Assembly: GCA_016342385.1 (NCBI GenBank)
Contig: JAEINM010000021.1
Coordinates: forward strand, 1 to 19,512
Direction of reading: 5' to 3'
Length of the DNA: 19,512 nucleotides
From: Spirochaetaceae bacterium
GTDB taxonomy: Bacteria > Spirochaetota > Spirochaetia > DSM-2461
Under the pieces are notes generated by a model, which saw only the letters and a list, made by a program, of their open reading frames with translations, was not told the DNA's origin and did not search any database. This document shows positions 1 to 6,692 of this stretch, piece by piece. The position numbers were made by a program, and so were the translations under genes. The first letter of the stretch is position 1. Every line of letters begins with the position of its first letter.

Positions 1-488
1 GGATTGACAGTTTTATAGCTTCGGGAGCTTTTATTGTTTCTCCCGGTTGGCTGGAGAATTGGAAGAATCACCCAAGGAAAAAGGATTTAATCGGGGCACA
101 AAAAAATCTGAAATTTAGTGATTCTATTAAAAAAATTGTATTATTTGATACAGGAGTCTCTGATGATTCAAAAGATCACTTAAGATCCCTGGCTTCTCAT
201 CTCTCAAGACCCTATGAGGTATTGGCTGTGAATATCGAGTATTTTCAAGGGTATCTGAAATCCCTATTCAAAATTGGAAAAGAAAAAAAATCCCCAAACA
301 AACTAATACCCATCTGCTCTGAATGTCATAAAATCCGAGATGAAAAGGGGGTCTGGCATCAGGAAGTAAACACAAGAGAAACTCATGCTCATAGGGAATA
401 TACCCATGGTTTATGCCGTGATTGTGCGGATAAAATCTATGGCCAAAAAGAATGGTATAGAAGAAATAAACAAAGAGAAAAAGAATAA
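1..488 (+). CDS. DUF1638-like protein with C-terminal four-Cys ribbon (5'-truncated)
   Basis: The reading frame is open from base 3 to the stop at 486-488, so the gene enters from outside the window; the first in-window start-like codon (222) is internal. The visible N-terminal part contains SPGWLENW followed by a strand of the form KKIVLFDTGV, which resembles the C-terminal half of DUF1638 proteins (GWxxNW ... LxxDTG). The last ~60 residues carry IPICSECHKIRDEKGVW and, after a short spacer, THGLCRDCA. That C-x2-C plus C-x2-C module is the small tail common at the ends of PAS/histidine-kinase and response-regulator proteins. The tail probably binds a metal, but this is inference. The gene converges with arsJ; its function is unknown. 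The tail assignment is firm and the DUF1638 assignment moderate. Confidence 0.6.
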   Translation, partial: IDSFIASGAFIVSPGWLENWKNHPRKKDLIGAQKNLKFSDSIKKIVLFDTGVSDDSKDHLRSLASHLSRPYEVLAVNIEYFQGYLKSLFKIGKEKKSPNKLIPICSECHKIRDEKGVWHQEVNTRETHAHREYTHGLCRDCADKIYGQKEWYRRNKQREKE

Positions 489-554
489 ATATTTATGATT
501 CTCAGGCAACATTGACGTTCCGCACCATAATAGACAGAACAGATATTGATAACA

Positions 555-1763
555 TTAGTTTACAGCTGTCAGTTTTCTGGTTATGGCAGAACAGAATAGA
601 AGAAAAATGGTTGATCCCATAAGGGCCCATAAGGCACCTCCATACTGGAATAATAAACCGGACAGAAGTGTACCGATGAGTCTTCCCGCAGCATTGGCCA
701 TATAATAAAATCCCACATTCATTGCCGCTTTATCGCCTTCGGCATACTCGAGAACCAGAAAGGAATGAACACTGGAATTCAAGGCAAATACAGCACCGAA
801 AACGAGAAGGCCGATAATGATTGTATACTGCTGATAATAGTCAAAAGAAAATATTACTGTTATTGAAGCCATAATTGCTGCTAATAACAGAGATACGATC
901 AATGCGGCTTTTCCTGTCGGGGCCGAGTCTTTAGTCCATTTTTTCAGTATTACTGGAGCCAGGCTCTGTACAATGCCGTAACCGATCACCCAGAATGCCA
1001 TAAAACCACCGACCTGAGAATAATTCCATCCAAATGCTGATGCAAGGAATACTGGAATGGCGACGACAAACCAGATATCTCTTGAGGCAAAAAGAAAAAC
1101 TCTTGCCCCCGATAGTCTCTTGATTTGTCTATTCTGCTGAAATATGGATTTAATCTTTATTTTGACTTTTGATTTTCCTATATAATCAGGTAATAAAAAA
1201 ACAGAAAGTGACAAGACTACAATAATTAACGATGCAAGACTCCATAAGCCGATCCTGAATCCTACCTGTTGAAGTAGAAATCCTCCCAGGAAGAATCCTA
1301 CCCCTTTTATGGCATTCTTTGAGCCGGTTAACAGAGAAACCCATTTGAAAAGTGCGGAACTCTGATCTTCGGGGACAAGGAATTTGACGGCCGTTTTGGA
1401 ACTCATCTTTGTCAGATCTTTAGCGATCCCCGATAAAGCCTGAATGATCATGACAAAGGGGATGGCTATAACCGAAGACCAGCCGGTATTCATAAAGGAT
1501 AGGGCAACCAGGGCAACAGGCTGAATGAGCAGACCGGTAATTAAAGTGGATTTCAGTCCATAATGCTGACCGAGCCATCCTCCGAACAAGTTGGTGACAA
1601 TTCCGAAAAATTCATAAAATAGAAAAAGGAATGCCAGAGTTACCGGTGAATAACCGAGATTGTGGAAATACAGGAGAACCAGCATTCTCAGAGCCCCGTC
1701 TGTAAGCATAAATGCCCAGTATGAGGCTGTAACTATTGCATAGGAGCGTATTTTTTTGGACAT
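555..1763 (-). CDS. arsJ: Organoarsenical efflux MFS transporter ArsJ
   Basis: A 402-residue inner-membrane permease with about 12 hydrophobic segments. Blocks typical of ArsJ are present: YWAFMLTDGALRMLVLL near the N-terminus, the loop LFYEFFGIVTNLFGGWLG, ALSGIAKDLTKMSSKTAVK, TGSKNAIKGVGFFLGG, ASRDIWFVVAIPVFLAS and WVIGYGIVQSLAP. In characterised systems ArsJ exports 1-arseno-3-phosphoglycerate, made from arsenate by a dedicated GAPDH, so it confers arsenate resistance without reduction. I chose ATG 1763 over an in-frame start at 1835 because AAGAGGG lies just upstream and the extra 24 residues look non-coding. A promoter-like TTGCAA-17-TATTCT sits at 1835-1807, so arsJ may be transcribed on its own. 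No GAPDH gene is adjacent within the window. Confidence 0.9.
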   Translation of the reverse strand: MSKKIRSYAIVTASYWAFMLTDGALRMLVLLYFHNLGYSPVTLAFLFLFYEFFGIVTNLFGGWLGQHYGLKSTLITGLLIQPVALVALSFMNTGWSSVIAIPFVMIIQALSGIAKDLTKMSSKTAVKFLVPEDQSSALFKWVSLLTGSKNAIKGVGFFLGGFLLQQVGFRIGLWSLASLIIVVLSLSVFLLPDYIGKSKVKIKIKSIFQQNRQIKRLSGARVFLFASRDIWFVVAIPVFLASAFGWNYSQVGGFMAFWVIGYGIVQSLAPVILKKWTKDSAPTGKAALIVSLLLAAIMASITVIFSFDYYQQYTIIIGLLVFGAVFALNSSVHSFLVLEYAEGDKAAMNVGFYYMANAAGRLIGTLLSGLLFQYGGALWALMGSTIFLLFCSAITRKLTAVN

Positions 1764-1806
1764 GCTGACCCTCTTAACTTTCTGTGAATATATAAGTACC
1801 AAACAC

Positions 1807-1835
1807 AGAATAATGGATCGGTGGTTATTTTGCAA
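1807..1835 (-). promoter_or_regulatory. Candidate promoter of arsJ
   Basis: On the minus strand TTGCAA (1835-1830) and TATTCT (1812-1807) are separated by exactly 17 bp, giving a start near 1800 and a leader of about 37 nt before ATG 1763. Each hexamer matches the sigma70 consensus at 4 of 6 positions, so this is only moderate support. Confidence 0.4.
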
Positions 1836-1871
1836 TTAGAGTATTGAACTAATCATGCTGCAGAATGGGTC

Positions 1872-2045
1872 TTAATCAACAAGCATTTCCTTAATAACTG
1901 TTTTGACCTCTTCGGTTTCTTTTATCTTTATATTTCCAAGTTTTTTGATTAATCGAAGACGGTCAACGGTTATTAGCTGATCCAGTACTATCCAGCCTTT
2001 TTTTTCTGTCAACGACAGGAATATTTCAAGTCTGGAAATGGTAAC
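1872..2045 (-). pseudogene. C-terminal remnant of a MazF/PemK-family toxin
   Basis: The frame is open for 57 codons to TAA at 1872-1874, with an in-frame TAG immediately upstream (2048-2046) and no plausible start or ribosome binding site. The translation contains GWIVLDQLITVDRLRLIKKL and ends EVKTVIKEMLVD. This matches the C-terminal half of MazF/PemK RNases (SWVxxDQIRTVDRxRLxKxxG, then a final helix). MazF proteins are about 110 residues, so roughly the N-terminal half, including the conserved start of the SH3-like barrel, is missing. No antitoxin gene is adjacent. It lies in the 234-bp gap between the DUF1232 gene and the arsJ promoter, and I read it as a decayed insertion rather than a working toxin. 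Confidence 0.6.
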
Positions 2046-2069
2046 CTATTTATTCAAGTTTGTTAAGAT

Positions 2070-2438
2070 TTAGGAAATGTTAACTGGCGGGGAACAAAAT
2101 GGCAGACTAATTAAGAAATTTTTCAATATTGATAATACAATTACTGATAATAATATAATCCATATTAAAATGAAGATTGAAGCAGCAAACCAGTTTCTCT
2201 TTAATTTAAGAGGTTCATGTATAGCCTTTTCCCGGGACTCATCCATTATTTCTTTCGGTATCAATTTTATTGAAAGAGCAATTAATGCAGGAAGAATTAA
2301 GAGATCATCTGAATAATCTAAAATTGGTATAAAATCAGGTGTGAGATCAATGGGGCTTAATGCATATCCGACAGTTAGAATTATAATAATTTTCGGAATT
2401 AATGGAGTTTTGAGATTTTTGAAAGCGTAGTAAATCAC
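2070..2438 (-). CDS. DUF1232 (YkvA-like) membrane protein, probable N-terminal frameshift
   Basis: The core YALSPIDLTPDFIPILDYSD followed by DLLILPALIALSIKLIP is the hallmark of DUF1232/YkvA proteins, whose function is not established. A C-terminal hydrophobic segment (NWFAASIFILIWIILLSVIV) predicts a membrane anchor. The only in-frame start is a GTG at 2438 with no clear ribosome binding site, which would cut into the conserved N-terminal helix (LYLKKDIIVIYYAFKNLKTP) that the frame encodes upstream of it. An ATG at 2505-2503, overlapping the ACR3 stop as ATGA, opens MTQAIIDALEDKK in another frame. Removing one base from the A7 run at 2472-2466 joins the two frames into one normal-looking protein. 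So the gene is either frameshifted, misread at a homopolymer, or expressed by slippage. It is the second or third cistron of the ars operon. Confidence 0.75.
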   Translation of the reverse strand: MIYYAFKNLKTPLIPKIIIILTVGYALSPIDLTPDFIPILDYSDDLLILPALIALSIKLIPKEIMDESREKAIHEPLKLKRNWFAASIFILIWIILLSVIVLSILKNFLISLPFCSPPVNIS

Positions 2439-2501
2439 AATAATATCTTTTTTCAGATAGAGATCTTTTTTTATCCTCTAGAGCATCAATAATGGCCTGA
2501 G

Positions 2502-3563
2502 TCATGGAAATATGAGATTTTTGGGCGATTTCCCGGTCCCCTTTCTGGATGCTCTTGCAATTTTAACCAGACTCAGCATAACCGGTACTTCCACAAGAAC
2601 ACCCACAACGGTAGCTAGAGTCGCACCTGACGATAAACCGAAAAGGCTGATTGCCACAGCGACAGCCAGTTCAAAGAAATTAGATGCGCCAATCATAGCT
2701 GAAGGGGCGGCAACACTGTAGGGAACTTTCCACATTTTTGACCAGCCGAAGCCCAGAAAGAAGATAAAATAGGTCTGAATTATTAGTGGGATAGCTATGA
2801 GAAGAATGGCCAGAGGATTTGCCAGGATAGTTTCTCCCTGAAAGGAGAAGATGATTACCAGTGTCAGTAAAAGACCGATTTCTGTTATCCCGTCGAACTT
2901 TTTACAGAACACATTTTCAAACCAGTCTACACCATGACTTTTCAGCAATATTGTTCTGGTAATGAATCCGGCGGTTAAAGGGATCACGACAAATAGAACC
3001 ACCGATAGAAAAAGGGTATCCATGGGAACCTGAACATTGCTGACTCCCAGCAGAAAGGCCACGATGGGGGCAAAAGCAAAGAGTATTATCAGGTCATTAA
3101 TCGCTACCTGAACGACTGTATATCCGGGATCACCATCTGAGAGATAGCTCCAGACAAATACCATTGCCGTACAGGGGGCGGCACCAAGTAAAACGGCACC
3201 GGCTAAATACTCAGTGGATATCAGATCGGGTATATAAGTTTTAAAGACAATTTTAAGAAAGAAATAGGCTATGAGATACATGGTGAAAGGCTTTATCAGC
3301 CAGTTGACCACTAGAGTCACCACCAGCCCTTTCGGTTTTTTCCCGGCATTGACTATACTTTTAAAATCGACTTTCAGCATCATGGGGTAGATCATCAACC
3401 AGATTAAAACAGCTACGGGAATAGAGACTTTGGCGTATTCCAGCTTTCCCAGAGTCTCGGGAACCTGGGGTATGAGAACTCCAATAACAACTCCTAGAAC
3501 TATACAGACTGCTACCCATAAGGATAAATATTTTGCAAAAAATCCAATTTTCTTTTCAGCCAT
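2502..3563 (-). CDS. acr3: ACR3-family arsenite efflux transporter
   Basis: A 353-residue integral membrane protein with about ten hydrophobic segments. It contains the ACR3 signature in the central helix, GAVLLGAAPCTAMVFVWSYL, with the conserved Cys needed for arsenite transport in characterised family members. Also present are VAINDLIILFAFAPIV, RxxxxKxxG-type loops and GASNFFELAVAVAISLFG near the C-terminus, all typical of ACR3 rather than ArsB. Length is normal for the family. The start ATG 3563 has AAGGAG at a good distance. It lies 11 bp after the arsR stop, so the two are surely co-transcribed and under ArsR control. Its stop overlaps a candidate start for the DUF1232 gene. Confidence 0.95.
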   Translation of the reverse strand: MAEKKIGFFAKYLSLWVAVCIVLGVVIGVLIPQVPETLGKLEYAKVSIPVAVLIWLMIYPMMLKVDFKSIVNAGKKPKGLVVTLVVNWLIKPFTMYLIAYFFLKIVFKTYIPDLISTEYLAGAVLLGAAPCTAMVFVWSYLSDGDPGYTVVQVAINDLIILFAFAPIVAFLLGVSNVQVPMDTLFLSVVLFVVIPLTAGFITRTILLKSHGVDWFENVFCKKFDGITEIGLLLTLVIIFSFQGETILANPLAILLIAIPLIIQTYFIFFLGFGWSKMWKVPYSVAAPSAMIGASNFFELAVAVAISLFGLSSGATLATVVGVLVEVPVMLSLVKIARASRKGTGKSPKNLIFP

Positions 3564-3574
3564 TGAAAGCTCCT

Positions 3575-3892
3575 TTATATTCCCAGTTTTTTTCTTCGAT
3601 TGCTCAGTACTGTTCCGTCGGCACAGGCCGCCAGATCCAGTACACAGGGTGCTGTTAAACTGTATTCAACTCTAGTCCCGTTTTTACAGTCATCAACCAG
3701 ACCGGCTTCTTTCAGTTGAGATAAATGCTTTGACGCTGCCGATTTGGGAATGCCGGCATTTTCTGCCAGTTCGCAGACACACCAGGAGCGCTCTTTAAGC
3801 TTTTCAAGAAAAAAAATTCTGATCGGGTGGGCAAGAGCTTTGAACATATGAGCTCTTCTGTCACATCTGATCTGTTCGTCTTTAGTTAACAT
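3575..3892 (-). CDS. arsR: ArsR-family metalloregulatory repressor
   Basis: A 105-residue winged-helix protein. Residues FKALAHPIRIFFLEKLKE form the first helices. CVCELAENAGIPKSAASKHL is the recognition helix region with the C38-V-C40-E-L motif, the classic arsenite site of ArsR, and a wing follows (KNGTRVEYSL). Extra cysteines at 10, 69, 83 and 90 could take part in metalloid sensing. In the family, arsenite binding releases the repressor from DNA. The gene starts the minus-strand arm of the divergon and faces two inverted-repeat operators. No ribosome binding site precedes ATG 3892; TATAAT ends one base before it. The start is therefore uncertain, and Met16 (3847) is an alternative. Confidence 0.93.
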   Translation of the reverse strand: MLTKDEQIRCDRRAHMFKALAHPIRIFFLEKLKERSWCVCELAENAGIPKSAASKHLSQLKEAGLVDDCKNGTRVEYSLTAPCVLDLAACADGTVLSNRRKKLGI

Positions 3893-3900
3893 GATTATAA

Positions 3901-3920
3901 AGTTTCAAATTTAAGAAACT
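3901..3920. promoter_or_regulatory. ArsR operator candidate O1 (arsR-proximal)
   Basis: Perfect inverted repeat AGTTTC-N8-GAAACT, eight bases upstream of the arsR start. Read on the minus strand its spacer is TTAAATTT, nearly identical to O2 (3950-3969), so the two operators face opposite genes. Confidence 0.7.
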
Positions 3921-3933
3921 TTGTCAAGCAACC

Positions 3934-3962
3934 TTGACTGTTGTTGCGTAGTTTCTTAAAAT
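3934..3962 (+). promoter_or_regulatory. Promoter of the thioredoxin-DGC-permease operon
   Basis: TTGACT (3934-3939), 17 bp, then TAAAAT (3957-3962), both 5 of 6 to consensus. It predicts a start near 3969, about 26 nt before ATG 3995. The -10 box lies inside operator O2, so repressor binding would block polymerase directly. Confidence 0.75.
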
Positions 3963-3969
3963 AGAAACA
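3950..3969. promoter_or_regulatory. ArsR operator candidate O2 (trx-proximal)
   Basis: GTTTC-N8-GAAAC (3951-3955 and 3964-3968) with spacer TTAAAATA. It has the same half sites and spacing as O1 but the opposite orientation, and it covers the -10 box of the plus-strand promoter. Confidence 0.7.
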
Positions 3970-3994
3970 ATGCAACTATAGGAGGGTACAATTT

Positions 3995-4234
3995 ATGGAA
4001 GTACAGATATTGGGATCAGGATGTCCGAAATGCAAACTGCTCGAAGAGAAGGCAAGAGAAGCTGTTTCGCTTATGGCCATTGAGGCGGAAGTCGTAAAAA
4101 TTACTGAAATGGATGAAATTCTGGATATGGGTGTAATGATGACTCCGGCTCTGGCCATAGATGGAGAAGTCAAAACCACAGGTAAAGTGCTTTCTGTAGA
4201 GCAGATTCAGAAAATTCTGAAGGAGTCAGTATAA
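3995..4234 (+). CDS. Thioredoxin-like small redox protein (CPKC)
   Basis: A 79-residue protein of the MTH895/TM0996 glutaredoxin-like thioredoxin family. It opens MEVQILGSGCPKCKLLEE with the redox pair C10-P-K-C13, and has the cis-proline block MTPALAIDGEV (MxTPAlxIdGxv) before the last strand and helix. Family size is about 75-85 residues, so it is complete. GGAGGG sits 8 bases before ATG 3995. It is the first gene of the ArsR-controlled plus-strand operon. Members of this family are often found beside ArsP-like permeases. A role in reducing organoarsenicals or protein thiols, or in passing metalloid to the permease, is inference. Confidence 0.88.
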   Translation: MEVQILGSGCPKCKLLEEKAREAVSLMAIEAEVVKITEMDEILDMGVMMTPALAIDGEVKTTGKVLSVEQIQKILKESV

Positions 4235-4235
4235 T

Positions 4236-4601
4236 ATGGCATGCGGTTGTGATGAAGATAAAAAAGTACGATTACTCTATTCCTGTTCTGGAGCGGCTAA
4301 TACAGGCTTTCTTGCCGATCAGGTTTGGAGAAAACTGATGAAAGACGGGACAGGATCAGGCACCTGTCTATCGGCAGTGGGTGCGGATCTCTCGGGATTT
4401 CTCCTTTCAGCGGCCAATTCTGATGAAAATATTATTATTGATGGTTGTCCTGTAGGCTGTGGTAAGAAAATTTTTGAAAGTAAAAAACTCCCTTATAATC
4501 AGATTCTGATTACTGATTATAATGTAAAAAAAGGAAAAACTGAAATCACTCCAGAACTCATTGAGCTGGTAACATCGAAAATAAGGGATAATATAGGTTA
4601 A
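4236..4601 (+). CDS. Putative zinc/metal-binding protein, DGC domain
   Basis: A 121-residue soluble protein rich in cysteine near its N-terminus (C3, C5, C17, C44) with the family-naming D69-G-C71-P-V-G-C75 motif. This matches the DGC domain (PF08859), annotated as putative zinc-binding, and the N-terminal YSCSGAANTG block also fits. The ATG lies one base after the thioredoxin stop, with AAGGAG 10 bases upstream, so the genes are translationally linked. The context suggests metalloid or thiol chemistry alongside the permease. No reaction has been assigned to the family that I can name with confidence. Confidence 0.8.
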   Translation: MACGCDEDKKVRLLYSCSGAANTGFLADQVWRKLMKDGTGSGTCLSAVGADLSGFLLSAANSDENIIIDGCPVGCGKKIFESKKLPYNQILITDYNVKKGKTEITPELIELVTSKIRDNIG

Positions 4602-4606
4602 CAAAA

Positions 4607-5800
4607 ATGGCTAAAAAAGAACTCTCTCCCAATAAAATGCTGGGGCTGGTCGGTTTGGTTTTTCTTGCCGCTTACTTTATCCCCTTTGATTCACCGCAGA
4701 TTGCTGCAGCTGTTCAGGAATCTTTTTTAATGCTCGGTGATTATGCAAGAGAACATGTTCTCCTTTGTTTAATTCCCGCCATGTTCATTGCCGGTGCCAT
4801 AACTGTGTTTTTGAATCAGCAGGCGGTAATCCGCTATCTTGGACCGAAGGCCCCGAAGGTTGTCGCCTACGGTGTCGCATCAGTTTCCGGAGCCATCCTG
4901 GCTGTTTGTTCCTGCACGGTGCTCCCCATATTCAAGGGAATTTACAAGAAAGGTGCCGGATTGGGGCCGGCTATCAGTTTTCTCTATTCAGGTCCGGCCA
5001 TAAATATACTGGCTATAGTTCTTTCCTATAAAGTCTTCGGCTGGCAGCTGGGGTTGGCCAGAATGACCGGAGCTATTCTATTTGCTGTCATTATCGGCTG
5101 GCTGATGCAGCTCATTTTTCGTAAAGAAGATGAAAAACGGCTGACCGATGAACCTATGTTCAAATATAGCGGTGATAGTGAATCCCGCTCTCTGGGGCAG
5201 ATGTCTCTCTATATGTTTTCCATGATAGGGATTCTCGTCTTTATAAACTGGGCCGATTCAAAGGGTGGCAGTGGAATCTGGGATATGATTTTTCAGTACA
5301 AATACTGGATAACAGGATTGTTTGGAGTTTCTCTTCTCTATTCACTTATAAAATGGTTTTCGAAGGATGAACTGAAGATTTGGGGTGAAGCAACCAGAGA
5401 TTTCTCTCTCCAGATTTTCCCGTTCCTGTTTTTCGGAGTGCTCATTGCCGGTTTTTTATTGGGCAGACCAAACCATGATGGACTGATACCCACAGCCTGG
5501 GTCGCCTCTCTGGTGGGGGGCAATTCTCTATCCGCCAATTTTATTGCGTCTATTTCCGGAGCTTTCATGTATTTTGCCACACTGACTGAGGTTCCTATTC
5601 TCCAGGGACTTCTCGGGGCGGGAATGGGAAAAGGACCAGCTTTGGCCCTCCTTCTGGCCGGTCCCTCTCTGTCTTTGCCTTCCATGCTGGTTATCGGAGG
5701 GGAGTTGGGGCTGAAAAAGACATTTGTCTATGTCTTACTGGTTGTTCTTTTATCGACATTGGCCGGAATGACTTTCGGATTTTTAGTAAGAATGGTGTAA
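4607..5800 (+). CDS. ArsP-like permease (PF03773 family)
   Basis: A 397-residue membrane protein with two halves separated by a charged loop (KEDEKRLTDE). The core AVCSCTVLPIFKGIYKKGAG, with C101-S-C103, followed by FLYSGPAINILAIVLS is diagnostic of the COG0701/DUF318 permeases. The second half has the matching repeat TLTEVPILQGLLGAGMGKGP then ALLLAGPSLSLPSML. ArsP in this family exports trivalent organoarsenicals such as methylarsenite. Whether this member does so is inferred from its place in an ArsR-regulated operon with ACR3 and ArsJ across the divergent promoter. It starts 5 bp after the DGC gene with only a weak ribosome binding site (AGG at 4596-4598), suggesting coupled translation. 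Confidence 0.85.
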   Translation: MAKKELSPNKMLGLVGLVFLAAYFIPFDSPQIAAAVQESFLMLGDYAREHVLLCLIPAMFIAGAITVFLNQQAVIRYLGPKAPKVVAYGVASVSGAILAVCSCTVLPIFKGIYKKGAGLGPAISFLYSGPAINILAIVLSYKVFGWQLGLARMTGAILFAVIIGWLMQLIFRKEDEKRLTDEPMFKYSGDSESRSLGQMSLYMFSMIGILVFINWADSKGGSGIWDMIFQYKYWITGLFGVSLLYSLIKWFSKDELKIWGEATRDFSLQIFPFLFFGVLIAGFLLGRPNHDGLIPTAWVASLVGGNSLSANFIASISGAFMYFATLTEVPILQGLLGAGMGKGPALALLLAGPSLSLPSMLVIGGELGLKKTFVYVLLVVLLSTLAGMTFGFLVRMV

Positions 5801-5805
5801 AGCAA

Positions 5806-5834
5806 TTTACAGAGGGAAGAATGTTTTGTATATT
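5806..5834 (+). promoter_or_regulatory. Promoter of the rhodanese lipoprotein gene
   Basis: TTTACA (5806-5811), 17 bp, TATATT (5829-5834), both 5 of 6 to consensus, begin 5 bases after the permease stop. The predicted start is near 5841, followed by GGAG (5858-5861) and ATG 5867. The lipoprotein gene therefore has its own promoter. Confidence 0.65.
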
Positions 5835-5846
5835 CTATATATAGAA
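5833..5846. promoter_or_regulatory. Palindrome overlapping promoter start
   Basis: TTCTATATATAGAA is a perfect 14-bp palindrome that begins inside the -10 box and covers the predicted transcription start. This is a position expected for a repressor site. It differs from the ArsR operators, so if it is real another regulator would bind it. AT-rich chance palindromes are common. Confidence 0.35.
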
Positions 5847-5866
5847 AATATTATATTGGAGTTTTT

Positions 5867-6535
5867 ATGAAATCTTTTAGATTAATTATACCCTTTCTGT
5901 TTATATTTATCTCTTCCTGTATGGCAAAACCCGCAGATAATAGCAGCCTGTCCGGAATGATAGAAGACGGATTGAGAATATTATCTGTTGATGAGGGAAG
6001 CACAGAACTTGATTTTACTATTTACCGTGGTGACTATATCGTTTTTGATTTTGAAAAAGCCGGTTCTTATAATTTTACTGTACCATCTCTCGAAATTGAT
6101 ACTATTATGCCGAAACCCGAGACAGAGAAACCCTATGTAAAAATGAAGGAAAGTGGAGAGTATTCCTTTACTCTGGGAGAGAGAGAGGGAATCATCAGAG
6201 TTCTTGAGCTGGTTGAACCTCATTACAGAGAATTAACAGCGGCCGAGGCTTCGGATCTGCTGGCTAATACGGATCCTGTTATTATTGATGTCCGAACTCC
6301 GGGAGAATTTGAAAATGCTCATATTGCAGGGGCAGAACTTCTTCCTGTCCAGGTCCTAGCCCATAACCTGGATAAAATTATGCAGTACAAAGATGAAGAT
6401 ATTCTGCTTTACTGTCAATCGGGAAACAGAAGTACAGTAGCAGCAAAAATTCTGATAGACAGCGGTTTTACTAATATTTCTAATCTCCGATATGGAATAG
6501 GAGACTGGATAAGAAAGGGAAATCCCGTAGAATAG
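5867..6535 (+). CDS. Rhodanese-domain lipoprotein with N-terminal beta domain
   Basis: A 222-residue predicted lipoprotein: the signal segment ends at a lipobox-like ISSC with Cys18. Residues ~35-120 form a beta-rich domain. Its pattern (GDYIVFDF, YNFTVPSLEID, GEYSFTL and IIRVLE) recalls a cupredoxin sandwich but lacks the Cys/His copper ligands. Residues ~125-220 are a rhodanese domain with IIDVRTPGEF, AHIAGA and the active loop C183-Q-S-G-N-R, as in single-domain thiosulfate or persulfide sulfurtransferases. The protein should sit on the outside of a membrane. Its role near the arsenic genes is unknown; arsenic-thiol or sulfur transfer chemistry is possible. GGAG precedes the start at good spacing. 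Confidence 0.85.
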   Translation: MKSFRLIIPFLFIFISSCMAKPADNSSLSGMIEDGLRILSVDEGSTELDFTIYRGDYIVFDFEKAGSYNFTVPSLEIDTIMPKPETEKPYVKMKESGEYSFTLGEREGIIRVLELVEPHYRELTAAEASDLLANTDPVIIDVRTPGEFENAHIAGAELLPVQVLAHNLDKIMQYKDEDILLYCQSGNRSTVAAKILIDSGFTNISNLRYGIGDWIRKGNPVE

Positions 6536-6692
6536 AGACCTCCCCAGACCAAAAGAGGGTCCTTCTGTTTGCTTCAGATAGATATTGATGAAATTCATAA
6601 TCTGTCCTTCTGTCATCCTTGACTAAACCCTCATAAATCAGAAAAATAGCAAATTATATAAAAATCTATTACATTTATAAAAGAGGTAATAA

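Noticed and set aside
2077..2316. Plus-strand 79-codon frame opposite the DUF1232 gene
   Set aside because: The opposite strand encodes the clear DUF1232 motif SPIDLTPDFIPIL; the plus frame has no ribosome binding site or recognisable pattern.
3894..3899. TATAAT next to the arsR start as evidence for a leaderless arsR
   Set aside because: Only one base separates it from the ATG, too close for +1 at the start codon. TTGACA (3927-3922) is 22 bp away, and the 17-bp alternative -10 (AACTTT) is poor. The arsR promoter was left unassigned.
3995..4234. CPKC protein considered as an arsenate reductase (ArsC)
   Set aside because: It lacks ArsC motifs (CX5R or the glutaredoxin-coupled GxxCGT type). 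The cis-proline block marks it as a thioredoxin-like protein.
6536..6570. GACCTCC...GAGGGTC stem after the rhodanese gene as a terminator
   Set aside because: The pairing is imperfect and no T run follows.
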